Position numbers and translations under genes: made by a program
In this document: in pieces, positions 57,172 to 64,000 of the stretch
How positions within the stretch are numbered: the stretch's first letter is position 1
How the letters are laid out: each line of letters opens with the position of its first letter
The notes under the pieces: model-generated
What the model was told of the DNA's origin: nothing
What the model saw: only the letters and a program-made list of their open reading frames with translations
The model's database searches: none
Origin: Burkholderiaceae bacterium
GTDB lineage: Bacteria > Pseudomonadota > Gammaproteobacteria > Burkholderiales > Burkholderiaceae_C
Reading direction: 5' to 3'
DNA length: 64,000 nucleotides
Assembly: GCA_026125795.1 (NCBI GenBank)
Contig: JAHCKM010000003.1
Coordinates: 930,001-994,000 of the forward strand

Positions 57172-57259
57172 ACAGCCGCGACCGAACCCGCGACCCCAGC
57201 CGACCTGAGTTTTCCGCACCCCTGGCCGCGGGCTTGCCCGGCCGCGCCACCCGATCGGC

Positions 57260-57528
57260 TTGTTCGATCTCAGGCCGACGATCGAACAAAGCCTTGCGAC
57301 GGCAAACCTCAACGGCGCGTCGTGCCACGGCGGCACCGTACTCACGCACAATCAAGCCGGCCAACGGTTGGCGCGGGGCCGGCGCGATGACCGGCATCGA
57401 TGCGCGGACGCTGCGCGACGTCGTGGGCCACGGCGTCGTAGCTGCACGACGGCTCCGTCGCCACGCTGGTCGATGCCGTGCGTGCACACAACAAGGTGTC
57501 GGTGAACGACACCGATCTGAACCGGCAG
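57260..57528 (+). pseudogene. Decayed C-terminal part of a c-type (dihaem peroxidase-like) cytochrome
   Basis: Three fragments in three frames read as one family: NGASCHGGTVLTH from the 57260 frame, TGIDARTLRDV from the frame at 57387, then WATAS-stop-LHDGSVATLVDAVRAHN from 57424. The last matches the usual WATAPYLHDGS...TL...AV motif, with TAG (57439-57441) in place of the Tyr codon, and continues NDTDLNR. Two frameshifts and one stop imply a pseudogene. The haem motif CxxCH has lost its first Cys (GASCH). The 5' portion is not recognisable. Confidence 0.6.
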
Positions 57529-57643
57529 CCGGCGCAGGCGGTTCCGCAGGCGGTGGCCGCAGCGATGCGGCGGCGTGCCGCCCGACCGCTTGCCGTAAAC
57601 CCCAGGGCCAACCTGACTTGGCCGGGCGGCCTGGCACGGTCCC

Positions 57644-57649
57644 TAGAAT
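57644..57649 (+). promoter_or_regulatory. -10 box of the two-component operon
   Basis: TAGAAT, 27 bases before the ATG of the response regulator. A weak TTGGCC lies 20 bases further upstream. Confidence 0.4.
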
Positions 57650-57675
57650 GGGTGCGTCCCGGCCCGTCGTCGTCG

Positions 57676-58422
57676 ATGACCGCTACGCCCCCCTCCACTG
57701 CCCCCACCCCCAGCGTGCTGGTGGTCGACGATGACCCGCAGGTCGGCGAGTTGCTGAGCGGATACCTCGGAACGCGCGGATTTCGTGTGGCCACGGCCGC
57801 CAACGGCGCGCAGATGCGCGAGCGCCTTCAGCGCGAGCCGTTCGACCTCGTGCTGCTCGACCTCGGCCTGCCGGGCGAGGACGGTCTGCACCTCACCGGT
57901 TGGCTGCGCGAGAACTGGCACGGCGCCATCATCATCGTCACCGGCCGCGGCGAGGCGGTGGACCGGGTGGTGGGCCTCGAGCTGGGCGCCGACGATTACG
58001 TGGCCAAGCCGTTCGATCTGCGCGAGATGCTGGCGCGCGTGCGCGCGGTGCTGCGCCGCGCGCCGCCGCACGGCGGCGCATCGGCGGCGGGCTCGGTGCT
58101 GCACTTTGCCGGCTTCCGTCTCGACACCAAGGCCCGATCGCTCAAGCGCCAGGGCGGCGAAGAGGTGCCCCTCACCAGCGGCGAGTACGAGCTGCTGCTC
58201 GCGTTCGTGATGGCGCCGCACAAAGTGCAGTCGCGCGATGAGTTGCTCAACGCCACCCACGGACGCGATGCCGGCCCGTATGACAAGACCATCGACGTGC
58301 AGGTGGTGCGGCTGCGCCGCAAGATCGAACGCGACGCCACCCAGCCCGATCTGATCAAGGCCGTGCGCGGCGCGGGCTACGTGTGGACGGCCGACGTGCG
58401 ACGCGACCACGCCACGCCATGA
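57676..58422 (+). CDS. OmpR-family response regulator
   Basis: 248 residues: receiver domain (14-128) with acidic pair DDD at 18-20, phosphoacceptor Asp 62 in LLDLGLPG, Thr in IIVTGRG and Lys in VAKPFDL, then a winged-helix DNA-binding domain (about 150-245) with TSGEYELLLAFV and IDVQVVRLRRKIE. ATG 57676 chosen; the frame upstream is pseudogene remnant. Its stop overlaps the ATG of a mini-ORF (ATGA), and the histidine kinase follows. The controlled genes are unknown. Confidence 0.92.
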   Translation: MTATPPSTAPTPSVLVVDDDPQVGELLSGYLGTRGFRVATAANGAQMRERLQREPFDLVLLDLGLPGEDGLHLTGWLRENWHGAIIIVTGRGEAVDRVVGLELGADDYVAKPFDLREMLARVRAVLRRAPPHGGASAAGSVLHFAGFRLDTKARSLKRQGGEEVPLTSGEYELLLAFVMAPHKVQSRDELLNATHGRDAGPYDKTIDVQVVRLRRKIERDATQPDLIKAVRGAGYVWTADVRRDHATP

Positions 58423-58499
58423 GCGCGGGTTCAGTGAGCGCGCCGGGCCGCTCCCAAGCCCGAATCCCGGAGCGCGCAGCGCGGAGCAAGGTTTGTTGA
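58419..58499 (+). CDS. Mini-ORF (26 residues) bridging the response regulator and the kinase
   Basis: Open frame starting MSAGSVSAPGRSQARIPER and ending KVC. Its ATG overlaps the response-regulator stop (ATGA, 58419-58422), and its TGA (58497-58499) overlaps the TTG start of the kinase (TTGA, 58496-58499). It could carry ribosomes from one gene to the next. Its core is the second copy of the interspersed repeat seen before ygfZ. Confidence 0.4.
   Translation: MSAGSVSAPGRSQARIPERAARSKVC
58441..58472 (+). repeat. Interspersed repeat copy 2 (CGCCGGGCCGC-T-CCCAAG...CCGGAG)
   Basis: Counterpart of 46471-46501 with one extra T, which shifts the encoded peptide frame. GGGAGCGGCCCG, the reverse complement of its inner part, also occurs in the nadB insertion near 20490, but that match is too short to be certain. 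Confidence 0.5.
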
Positions 58500-60484
58500 C
58501 CGACCTGCACCGACGCCTGATCGAGGCCGCGCCGGACGGCGTGGTGGTGGCCGACGGCGACGGGCGCATCGTGCAGGTCAACCCACGCGCCGAGGCGATG
58601 TTCGCGCACGACGCCGGCCGCATGCAGGGGTTGCGCGTGGAGGACTTGCTGCCCGAGCGCTATCGCGCGGCGCACGCCAGCCACCGCAGCCATTTCATGG
58701 CGCATGCGAGCGCGCGCCCGATGGGCACCGGGTTGAACCTCGTGGGGTTGCGGCGCGACGGGGTCGAGTTTCCGATCGAGGTGGGTCTTGCGCCGCTGGG
58801 CGAGGGCCTGACGGCGGCGTTCGTGCGCGACCTGGGCCCGACGCATCGCGGCCAGGCCGCCTTCAAGCAGGCGCGATACCAGGAAGTGGTGCGCCGCTTC
58901 AGCCAGGAGGCCTTCACCGAGATGGATCTCGAGCGTGTCGTGCAGCGCGCGCCCGAGACCCTGGTGGCGGCGCTCGAATGCGATGCGAGCGAGCTGTTCA
59001 TGTTGAGCAAGGACCGGCGCGAGTTTCGGCGTCGCGCCGCGTTCGGCGCGCTGTCCGGCGCGGCGCCGGTGTCGGCCGATGACAGCGCGGCGCTGGCGGG
59101 CTGGGTGGCCTCGTCGGGCCAACCGCTGGTGATCGAAGACCTCGAGGCCGAGCCGCGCTGGCGGGCCGAGATCATGCGCGGCTTCGGTTTTCGCAGCGCG
59201 ATGGCGGTCCCGCTGCAGGTGCGCGCCCAGACGGTTGGCGTGCTCACCGCATGCAGCCGCCAGCCGCGGCGCATCTCGCACGAGGATGTCAGCGTTTTGA
59301 CGGCGGTGGCCTACCTGCTGTCGGTGGTGCTGGAGCGCCAGCAAGGCGAGGAGCGTCTTGCGCAAGGCCAGAAGATGGAAGCGCTGGGCCAGTTGACCGG
59401 TGGGGTGGCGCACGACTTCAACAACATCCTGACGGTCGTGCTGGGCAACCTGCAACTGCTCGACGAGCTGCTGCTGACGCAACCGGCCGCGCACAAGCTC
59501 GCGTCGGCCGCCACGCATGCGGCGCGGCGCGGCGCCGACCTGACGCGTCAGCTGCTCACGTTCGCGCGAAGACAGCCTCTGGCGCCGCGGGCCATCGCGG
59601 TCGATGCCTTTCTGCAGGCGTGGTCCGAGTTGCTGACGCGCACGCTCGACGAATCGATCCAGGTGGTGATCGGCGCGTGCGACCCTGATCTCATCATGCA
59701 GGCCGACCCCAGCCTGCTCGAGACCGCGCTGCTCAACCTGGCGCTGAACGCGCGCGACGCCATGCCGCACGGTGGCCGCCTCTCGGTGCAGGCCGAGGCG
59801 ATGGCGGTGTCGGCCGACGACCCTGCCGACACGCGCGAGCTCAAGCCCGGACGCTACGTGGTGCTGTCGGTCTCGGACACCGGCCATGGCATGGATGCCG
59901 AGGTGATGAGCCATGTGTTCGAGCCGTTCTTCACCACACGCGACGGTCGCGGCAGCGGCCTCGGCCTGGCGATGGTCTACGGCTTCGTCAAGCAGACCGG
60001 CGGCGGCGTGGCCGTATACAGCGAGCCGGGATTGGGCAGCACCTTCAAGCTGTACCTGCCCCAGGTCGATGACCTGATGGAGCCCGAAGCCGCGTCAGAG
60101 GAACGGCGTGGCGGCCACGAGCGCGTGCTGCTGGTCGAGGACGACGAAGGCGTGCGGGTGCTCGCCCAGGCGTTTCTCGAAGCGCTCGGCTACCGCGTCG
60201 TGGCAGCCTCCAACGCCGCACAAGCGCTCGAGCTGCTTGGCCAGGATCCGGCATTCGACCTGCTGTTTTCCGACGTGGTGCTGCCCGGAGGCTTGAGCGG
60301 ACCGCAACTGGCGCATCTCGCGGTGCAGCAGGTGCCGACCCTGCGCGCGCTGCTCGCATCGGGTTACCCGCGCGATGCCTTGACCGGTCTGGACGACGAC
60401 CTCGCCGACGTGGCCTTGGTCAGCAAGCCGTACTCGCGCGACGACCTGGCACGCGCGGTGCGCCTGGCCCTTGACGGGCGCTGA
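58496..60484 (+). CDS. Hybrid sensor histidine kinase (PAS-GAF-HisKA-HATPase-REC)
   Basis: 662 residues, no membrane helix, so a cytoplasmic sensor. PAS domain (about 1-115, LIEAAPDGVVVADGDGRIVQVN), GAF domain (130-285), dimerisation/phosphoacceptor domain with His 306 in GGVAHDFNNIL, ATPase with N-box LNLALNARDAM, G1 DTGHGM and G2 GSGLGLAM, and a C-terminal receiver with Asp 593 in LFSDVVLPGG. No ATG or GTG is usable; TTG 58496 overlaps the mini-ORF stop and has AAGG four bases upstream. Partner of the response regulator just upstream, and the attached receiver adds a second output or a phosphate sink. Confidence 0.9.
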   Translation: MTDLHRRLIEAAPDGVVVADGDGRIVQVNPRAEAMFAHDAGRMQGLRVEDLLPERYRAAHASHRSHFMAHASARPMGTGLNLVGLRRDGVEFPIEVGLAPLGEGLTAAFVRDLGPTHRGQAAFKQARYQEVVRRFSQEAFTEMDLERVVQRAPETLVAALECDASELFMLSKDRREFRRRAAFGALSGAAPVSADDSAALAGWVASSGQPLVIEDLEAEPRWRAEIMRGFGFRSAMAVPLQVRAQTVGVLTACSRQPRRISHEDVSVLTAVAYLLSVVLERQQGEERLAQGQKMEALGQLTGGVAHDFNNILTVVLGNLQLLDELLLTQPAAHKLASAATHAARRGADLTRQLLTFARRQPLAPRAIAVDAFLQAWSELLTRTLDESIQVVIGACDPDLIMQADPSLLETALLNLALNARDAMPHGGRLSVQAEAMAVSADDPADTRELKPGRYVVLSVSDTGHGMDAEVMSHVFEPFFTTRDGRGSGLGLAMVYGFVKQTGGGVAVYSEPGLGSTFKLYLPQVDDLMEPEAASEERRGGHERVLLVEDDEGVRVLAQAFLEALGYRVVAASNAAQALELLGQDPAFDLLFSDVVLPGGLSGPQLAHLAVQQVPTLRALLASGYPRDALTGLDDDLADVALVSKPYSRDDLARAVRLALDGR

Positions 60485-60533
60485 GCAGTCTTCTTTCAGC
60501 GAACTCCGGCTCTGCCGCGCCCGAGGGATCAGC

Positions 60534-61304
60534 TCACGCGGCCGCTTGCAGCGGCAGGCTGTCGGTCGTCTTGGGCTCGGGTCCGATCGCGATCGCGCGC
60601 AGCGCGTCGACGTCGAGCAGCTCCACCTGGCGCAGGTTGACCTTGATCAGGCCTTCGTCATGCATGCGCGACAGCAGGCGGCTCACGCTCTCGAGCGTGA
60701 GGCCGAGGTACGAGCCGATCTCGGCGCGGCTCATGCGCAGGTAGAACGCGCGCGATGACTGGCCGAACGACGCGTAACGCGTCGACAGCTCGAACAGGAA
60801 GCGCGCCACGCGCTGCGCCGCGCGCATGCCGCCCAGGCGCTTGAGGTGCTCGCGTTCCTTGCGCAGCGCGGCGCCGAGATGACGGTACAGGTCCTGGCGC
60901 AGCTCGGGCAGGCTTGCGCAGGCTTCTTCGAAGTCGGCCAGCGGCAACGCCATCACCTCGCTGTCTTCGAGCGCGATCACGTCGGTGGCGCAAGGCTGGC
61001 CGGCCAACGCGTCGGCGCCGATCAGGTCGCCGCGCATCGGGAAGTCGAGGACCAGCTCCTCGCCGCTGTCACCGGGAATCGAGGACTTCAGGCAACCGAA
61101 GCGCACCACGTACACCGCCGAAGCCGGCATGCCGGCGCGGTGCAGGTAGGTGCCGCGGCGCATGCGACGCGCCGTCCACGGCATGACGGCGTCGACCTGC
61201 GCGAAGCTCGGCAGCGCCAGCTGCTGGCAACCATCGCACAGCGCGCGGTCTGCTGGTGCCAGGCGGGTCACGTTGTCGGCGCTGTCGGCGTGCGGTGCGG
61301 TCAT
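60534..61304 (-). CDS. Crp/Fnr-family transcriptional regulator, Fnr-like with incomplete cluster cysteines
   Basis: 256 residues: cyclic-nucleotide-binding-like domain (about 30-150), long dimer helix, and HTH with MSRAEIGSYLGLTLESVSRLLSR, whose E..SR residues match the FNR recognition helix (TTGAT sites). Cys 23 and Cys 26 (CDGC) occupy the place of FNR C20/C23, but there is no Cys at the C29 position, and the C122 equivalent (EVMALP against MVCEIP) is not Cys. Other Cys are 71, 105 and 129. Oxygen sensing by a normal [4Fe-4S] cluster is therefore doubtful. ATG 61304. Confidence 0.85.
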   Translation of the reverse strand: MTAPHADSADNVTRLAPADRALCDGCQQLALPSFAQVDAVMPWTARRMRRGTYLHRAGMPASAVYVVRFGCLKSSIPGDSGEELVLDFPMRGDLIGADALAGQPCATDVIALEDSEVMALPLADFEEACASLPELRQDLYRHLGAALRKEREHLKRLGGMRAAQRVARFLFELSTRYASFGQSSRAFYLRMSRAEIGSYLGLTLESVSRLLSRMHDEGLIKVNLRQVELLDVDALRAIAIGPEPKTTDSLPLQAAA

Positions 61305-61428
61305 CGGTCTGCTCGTGGGGTTTGATCTCGAGCAAGACTGTAGAAACCCGTGCCGGCGAACCGATGAACGGTCGGCGTCGCTCGGCAACAGACGACAACA
61401 GACGGCCACCCGCCGGCGGCCCGGGCCG

Positions 61429-62250
61429 TCAAGCGCCGGCAGCGCGCGATGCGGCGGTGTGCCTGAAGAACCAGCGCCGCGCACCGCTCACGTCAAAGCG
61501 TTGCCAGCGCTCGGGATCCTGCCGCAGGCGGTCGGCCACCGCGTACAGCGCCAGCGGGTTGACGCCCATGCCGACGTGACTGGCGGCGATCTCGATGTTC
61601 TCGGTGTGCGCGCGCGGTTCGTTGACGCTGCAGTGCCAGGCCACGACGCCGTCGCTGCGCGACAGGATCGACGTGGTGGGCACCGGCGGAGCCTCGCGCA
61701 GCTGACGGTGCATTTCGTGGTTGTCGTGCACCGACTGGCCGCTCAGCCACTCGTACACGCGCCAGGCGTTGGTGGCGCGCGGGTGGCCTGCAAACGGCGA
61801 GCCGAGCGTGATGACGCAGCGCGTCAGGTGCGGCAACTCCTTGGCCAGCTCACGCGCGTACACGCCGCCCAGGCTCCAGCCGACCAGACTCACCTTGCAG
61901 CCGTGGCGCTCGGCGAGTTGCTGCACGCGCCCGCGGCAGGCCTGCAGCACGCCGTTGCGCGGACCGAAGTTGAACCCTTGCCGCCACGAGTGCGTCCAGT
62001 GGCCCCGCCGGCGCAGGAAACGGCGCAGCGGCAGCGTGGAAAGGTCCGACGCCGCCAGTCCGGGAAACACCAGCACCGGGTGGCCGTCGCCTGGCGGCAG
62101 CCGGCTCAGCCAAGGCGCGGCGGCCAGCAACGCGGCGGCCTCCCACGGCGCGCGCGCTTCCATCAGCATCAGCAAAGGGCCAGGGGCCCGCGCCTGATCG
62201 GGGGCCGAATTCGGTGTCGAGAACGTTGCGGCTTGGTCTTGGGCCTTCAT
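61429..62250 (-). CDS. Alpha/beta hydrolase (lipase/acyltransferase-like)
   Basis: 273 residues with an alpha/beta hydrolase core: VLVFPGLAASDLSTLPLRRFL (oxyanion side), nucleophile elbow LVGWSLGGVYAREL (GWSLG) near residue 124, an Asp in SRSDGVVAW near 200 and a His in ASHVGMGVNP near 225. It resembles the PGAP1-like/esterase group without signal peptide. Substrate unknown. ATG 62250. It lies between fnr-like and gmhB, all minus strand with gaps of 80-125 bp. Confidence 0.82.
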   Translation of the reverse strand: MKAQDQAATFSTPNSAPDQARAPGPLLMLMEARAPWEAAALLAAAPWLSRLPPGDGHPVLVFPGLAASDLSTLPLRRFLRRRGHWTHSWRQGFNFGPRNGVLQACRGRVQQLAERHGCKVSLVGWSLGGVYARELAKELPHLTRCVITLGSPFAGHPRATNAWRVYEWLSGQSVHDNHEMHRQLREAPPVPTTSILSRSDGVVAWHCSVNEPRAHTENIEIAASHVGMGVNPLALYAVADRLRQDPERWQRFDVSGARRWFFRHTAASRAAGA

Positions 62251-62332
62251 GCCGGGCGCCGGTGGCGCTGTTTCCGAGAATCGCGACGGCCCATGTTACC
62301 CACGCGATGCAGAGCCGACTGGAGGGCCTTCC

Positions 62333-62914
62333 CTAGCCTGCCCCCCGTCTGTGGTCTTGGCCAGACACCCATGCGCGGGCGAATGCGGCCAGGTCGTCGT
62401 ACACCGCATCGGCATGCCGGCTGTCGCCCGGCTCGAGCGCGTGGCCGCTTCTCACCAGCACGCAGTGGCCCACGCCGGCAGCCCGACCCGCCTGCACGTC
62501 GCTCAGGCGATCGCCGACGATCACGCTGGCCGACAGGTCGAGCGAAAGCTCGCGTGCCGCTTGCAGCAACATGCCAGGTCCCGGTTTGCGGCAATCGCAC
62601 GCCCGTCGATAGGCGTGCACGGCCGCATCGGGCAGATGCGGGCAGTGCAGCACCGCATCGAGCTGCACGCCGATTGCGGCCAGCTGCGCACGCAAGTGCG
62701 TGGTGAAGCGTTCGTAGTCGTCGATCGAATACAGTCCGCGCGCCAGACCGCTCTGGTTGGTCACGACCACCAGGCGCCAACCCGCCGCCTGCAAGCGCGC
62801 CATCGCCTCGTCGCTGCCGGGAATGAAGCGGAACTGCTCCACCTTGTGCACGTAGCCGAAATCGACGTTGATCACGCCGTCGCGGTCGAGGAACACGGCG
62901 CGCTGTCGCGTCAC
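62333..62914 (-). CDS. gmhB: D-glycero-beta-D-manno-heptose-1,7-bisphosphate 7-phosphatase
   Basis: HAD-family phosphatase in ADP-L-glycero-beta-D-manno-heptose synthesis for the LPS inner core. 193 residues; nucleophile and acid Asp 10 and Asp 12 in FLDRDGVIN, VVTNQSGLARG, the zinc loop CPHLPDAAVHAYRRACDCRKP (Cys/His/Cys/Cys) and VGDRLSDVQAG. Start is GTG 62914, 8 bp after the rfaE2 stop. Confidence 0.93.
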   Translation of the reverse strand: MTRQRAVFLDRDGVINVDFGYVHKVEQFRFIPGSDEAMARLQAAGWRLVVVTNQSGLARGLYSIDDYERFTTHLRAQLAAIGVQLDAVLHCPHLPDAAVHAYRRACDCRKPGPGMLLQAARELSLDLSASVIVGDRLSDVQAGRAAGVGHCVLVRSGHALEPGDSRHADAVYDDLAAFARAWVSGQDHRRGAG

Positions 62915-62922
62915 GGCGTGTG

Positions 62923-63435
62923 TCAGGCTTTGCGGATGCGCTGGACCAGCCGCGTCGTGGAGTAGCCGTCGACGAACGGCAGCGCGACCGCCCGACCGCC
63001 CCAGCTGCGCACCAGCGCGGCTTCGCGCAGCCGATCGACGTCGTAGTCGCCGCCCTTCACGTACACGTCAGGACGGATGCGCTCGATCAGCTCGCAAGGC
63101 GTCGGCTCGTCGAACAGCGCGACATGGTCCACCGATTGCAGCGCCGCGACCACCAGCGCGCGGTCCAGCTCGTTGTTCAACGGCCGGCCGGGCCCCTTGC
63201 CGAGCGCGCGCGCCGACGCGTCGCTGTTGACCGCCACCAGCAGCGCGGCACCAAGCGCACGCGCCTGTGCCAGGTAGCTCACGTGCCCGCGGTGCAGCAC
63301 GTCGAACACGCCGTTGGTGAACACCAAGGGCCGCGTCCAGTCGCGCTTGGCGTCGAGCGCGGTGCGGTTCAGGAACTTGGGCGATTCGGCTGGCGGCACA
63401 ATGCGCGGACCTGTTCGTTTCGATCGAGTCGGCAT
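62923..63435 (-). CDS. rfaE2: D-beta-D-heptose 1-phosphate adenylyltransferase (HldE C-terminal domain as separate protein)
   Basis: Nucleotidyltransferase that adenylates heptose 1-phosphate. 170 residues; HxGH motif FDVLHRGHVSYL with His 48 and His 51, FTNGVFD before it, and KGGDYDVDRL with the family Lys near 128. In E. coli this domain is fused to the kinase; here it is a stand-alone protein. ATG 63435 gives about 30 residues before the fold; an in-frame GTG at 63399 (AGG ten bases upstream) is a credible alternative start. Divergent from gmhA, whose TTG shares base 63435. Confidence 0.92.
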   Translation of the reverse strand: MPTRSKRTGPRIVPPAESPKFLNRTALDAKRDWTRPLVFTNGVFDVLHRGHVSYLAQARALGAALLVAVNSDASARALGKGPGRPLNNELDRALVVAALQSVDHVALFDEPTPCELIERIRPDVYVKGGDYDVDRLREAALVRSWGGRAVALPFVDGYSTTRLVQRIRKA

Positions 63436-64000
63436 TGAGTCTACCGTTTGACGATCACTTGGCCGAGCACCGGGCATTGTTCGCGCAGCTCGACGCGCTC
63501 GCGCCCGACGTACAGCGTGCGGCGGCGTTGATCGCCGCGGCGTTGCGCAACGGCGGCAAGGTCATGTTCTGCGGCAACGGCGGTTCGGCCGCCGACAGCC
63601 AGCATCTCGCGTCGGAGCTCACCGGTCGGTTTGTCGATGACCGGCGCCCGCTGGCCGCGCTGGCCCTGTCGACCGACAGCTCGGCGCTGACCTGCATTGC
63701 CAACGACTATGCGTTCGACCAGGTGTTCGAGCGCCAGCTGCGCGGCCTGGGTCGGGCCGGCGACGTGCTGGTGGCGATCTCGACTTCAGGGCGCTCGCCC
63801 AACGTACAGCGTGCGGCCAGCGCGGCGCGCGAGCTGGGCATCGGCGTGGTGGGGCTGCTCGGTCGCGACGGTGGGCCGATCAAGGGATTGAGCGACGTCG
63901 CGATCGTCGTGCCGAGCCCGACCACCGCCCGCATCCAGGAAGCGCACATCTTCATCGGCCACACGCTGTGCGCGCTGGTCGAGGAGTCGCTGGGCCTGTG
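63435..64000 (+). CDS. gmhA: Phosphoheptose isomerase (SIS domain), 3' end cut by the window
   Basis: Converts sedoheptulose 7-phosphate to D-glycero-D-manno-heptose 7-phosphate, the first step of ADP-heptose synthesis. The open frame from TTG 63435 runs to the window edge with no stop: 188 residues visible, E. coli GmhA has 192, so nearly complete. SIS motifs: FCGNGGSAADSQHLASEL, LTCIANDYAFDQVFERQL, ISTSGRSPNVQRA and the catalytic TARIQEAHIFIGHTLCALVEE segment with Glu and His. No ATG or GTG is available near the family start. CACAAT at 63397-63402 may be its -10. Pathway partners gmhB and rfaE2 lie divergently. Confidence 0.92.
   Translation, partial: MSLPFDDHLAEHRALFAQLDALAPDVQRAAALIAAALRNGGKVMFCGNGGSAADSQHLASELTGRFVDDRRPLAALALSTDSSALTCIANDYAFDQVFERQLRGLGRAGDVLVAISTSGRSPNVQRAASAARELGIGVVGLLGRDGGPIKGLSDVAIVVPSPTTARIQEAHIFIGHTLCALVEESLGL

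Larger units (their letters stand above)
57172..57675 (+). other. Gap of 504 bp holding a decayed gene and the response-regulator promoter
   Basis: No intact gene. 57260-57528 shows remnants of a c-type cytochrome (listed separately). The 75 bases before the DUF72-proximal part show nothing recognisable. TAGAAT at 57644-57649 is the likely -10 of the response regulator at 57676. Confidence 0.6.

Noticed and set aside
57631-57649. Sigma-54 promoter before the response regulator (TGGCAC)
   Set aside because: The second element (TTGC after five bases) is absent; TAGAAT in the same place is a better sigma-70 -10.

Overview
The window is about 66% G+C, densely coded on both strands, and reads as the chromosome of an aerobic betaproteobacterium of the order Burkholderiales. 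The Rubrivivax-Leptothrix-Ideonella group is my best guess. Supporting signs are the families present (a DUF4936 protein, Bug-type solute receptors, PCA 4,5-cleavage genes), the order mltG-tmk-holB-pilZ-tatD, -10 boxes of the type (T/C/G)A(T/C/G)AAT placed very close to start codons, and short interspersed repeats that I remember from this order. No rRNA, CRISPR array, insertion sequence or prophage is visible. There is one tRNA (Pro-UGG).

Layout. 1-8660: the 3' part of an RND efflux permease, moaA, an NlpC/P60 hydrolase, prpE, a PIN-PhoH ATPase, a BCP-type peroxiredoxin and an Mth938-like protein. 8789-18400: alaA-hom-thrC (alanine and threonine synthesis), then moeA-moaD-moaE-crcB-flavin reductase with overlapping ends (molybdenum cofactor plus fluoride exporter), then clpB behind a clear sigma-32 promoter. 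18461-24823: the NAD genes nadB, nadC and nadA, enclosed by two uncharacterised proteins that are paralogues of each other. 25148-28924: a ThDP enzyme, tRNA-Pro, a Bug-type receptor and a LysR regulator.

28996-41212 is the most distinctive part: one long + strand operon of 13 genes for the protocatechuate 4,5-cleavage pathway (ligJ, ligK, ligI, ligA, ligB, ligC). It also holds a tannase/MHETase-family lipoprotein, a TRAP transporter (dctPQM), a DUF1932 dehydrogenase, a periplasmic-binding-fold protein without signal peptide, and an aldo/keto reductase. A T-N11-A palindrome lies about 64 bp upstream of the expected start of transcription. The layout suggests release of protocatechuate-type acids from esters, their uptake, and conversion to pyruvate and oxaloacetate. 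No LigU/GalD isomerase is encoded here.

41394-50290 holds a small conserved protein, an ankyrin protein, tatD, pilZ, holB, tmk and mltG (minus strand), then ygfZ, a DUF4936 protein, a thioesterase-GNAT fusion, an iron-type alcohol dehydrogenase and a small membrane protein. 50455-57171: isocitrate lyase behind an AT-rich regulatory region, a class I glutamine amidotransferase, an omega-aminotransferase, an EamA exporter, dusA and a DUF72 protein. 57172-60484: a decayed c-type cytochrome gene, then a response regulator and hybrid histidine kinase joined by a tiny ORF. 60534-64000: an Fnr-like regulator lacking canonical cluster cysteines, an alpha/beta hydrolase, and ADP-heptose genes (gmhB, rfaE2 and the divergent gmhA, which runs off the window end).
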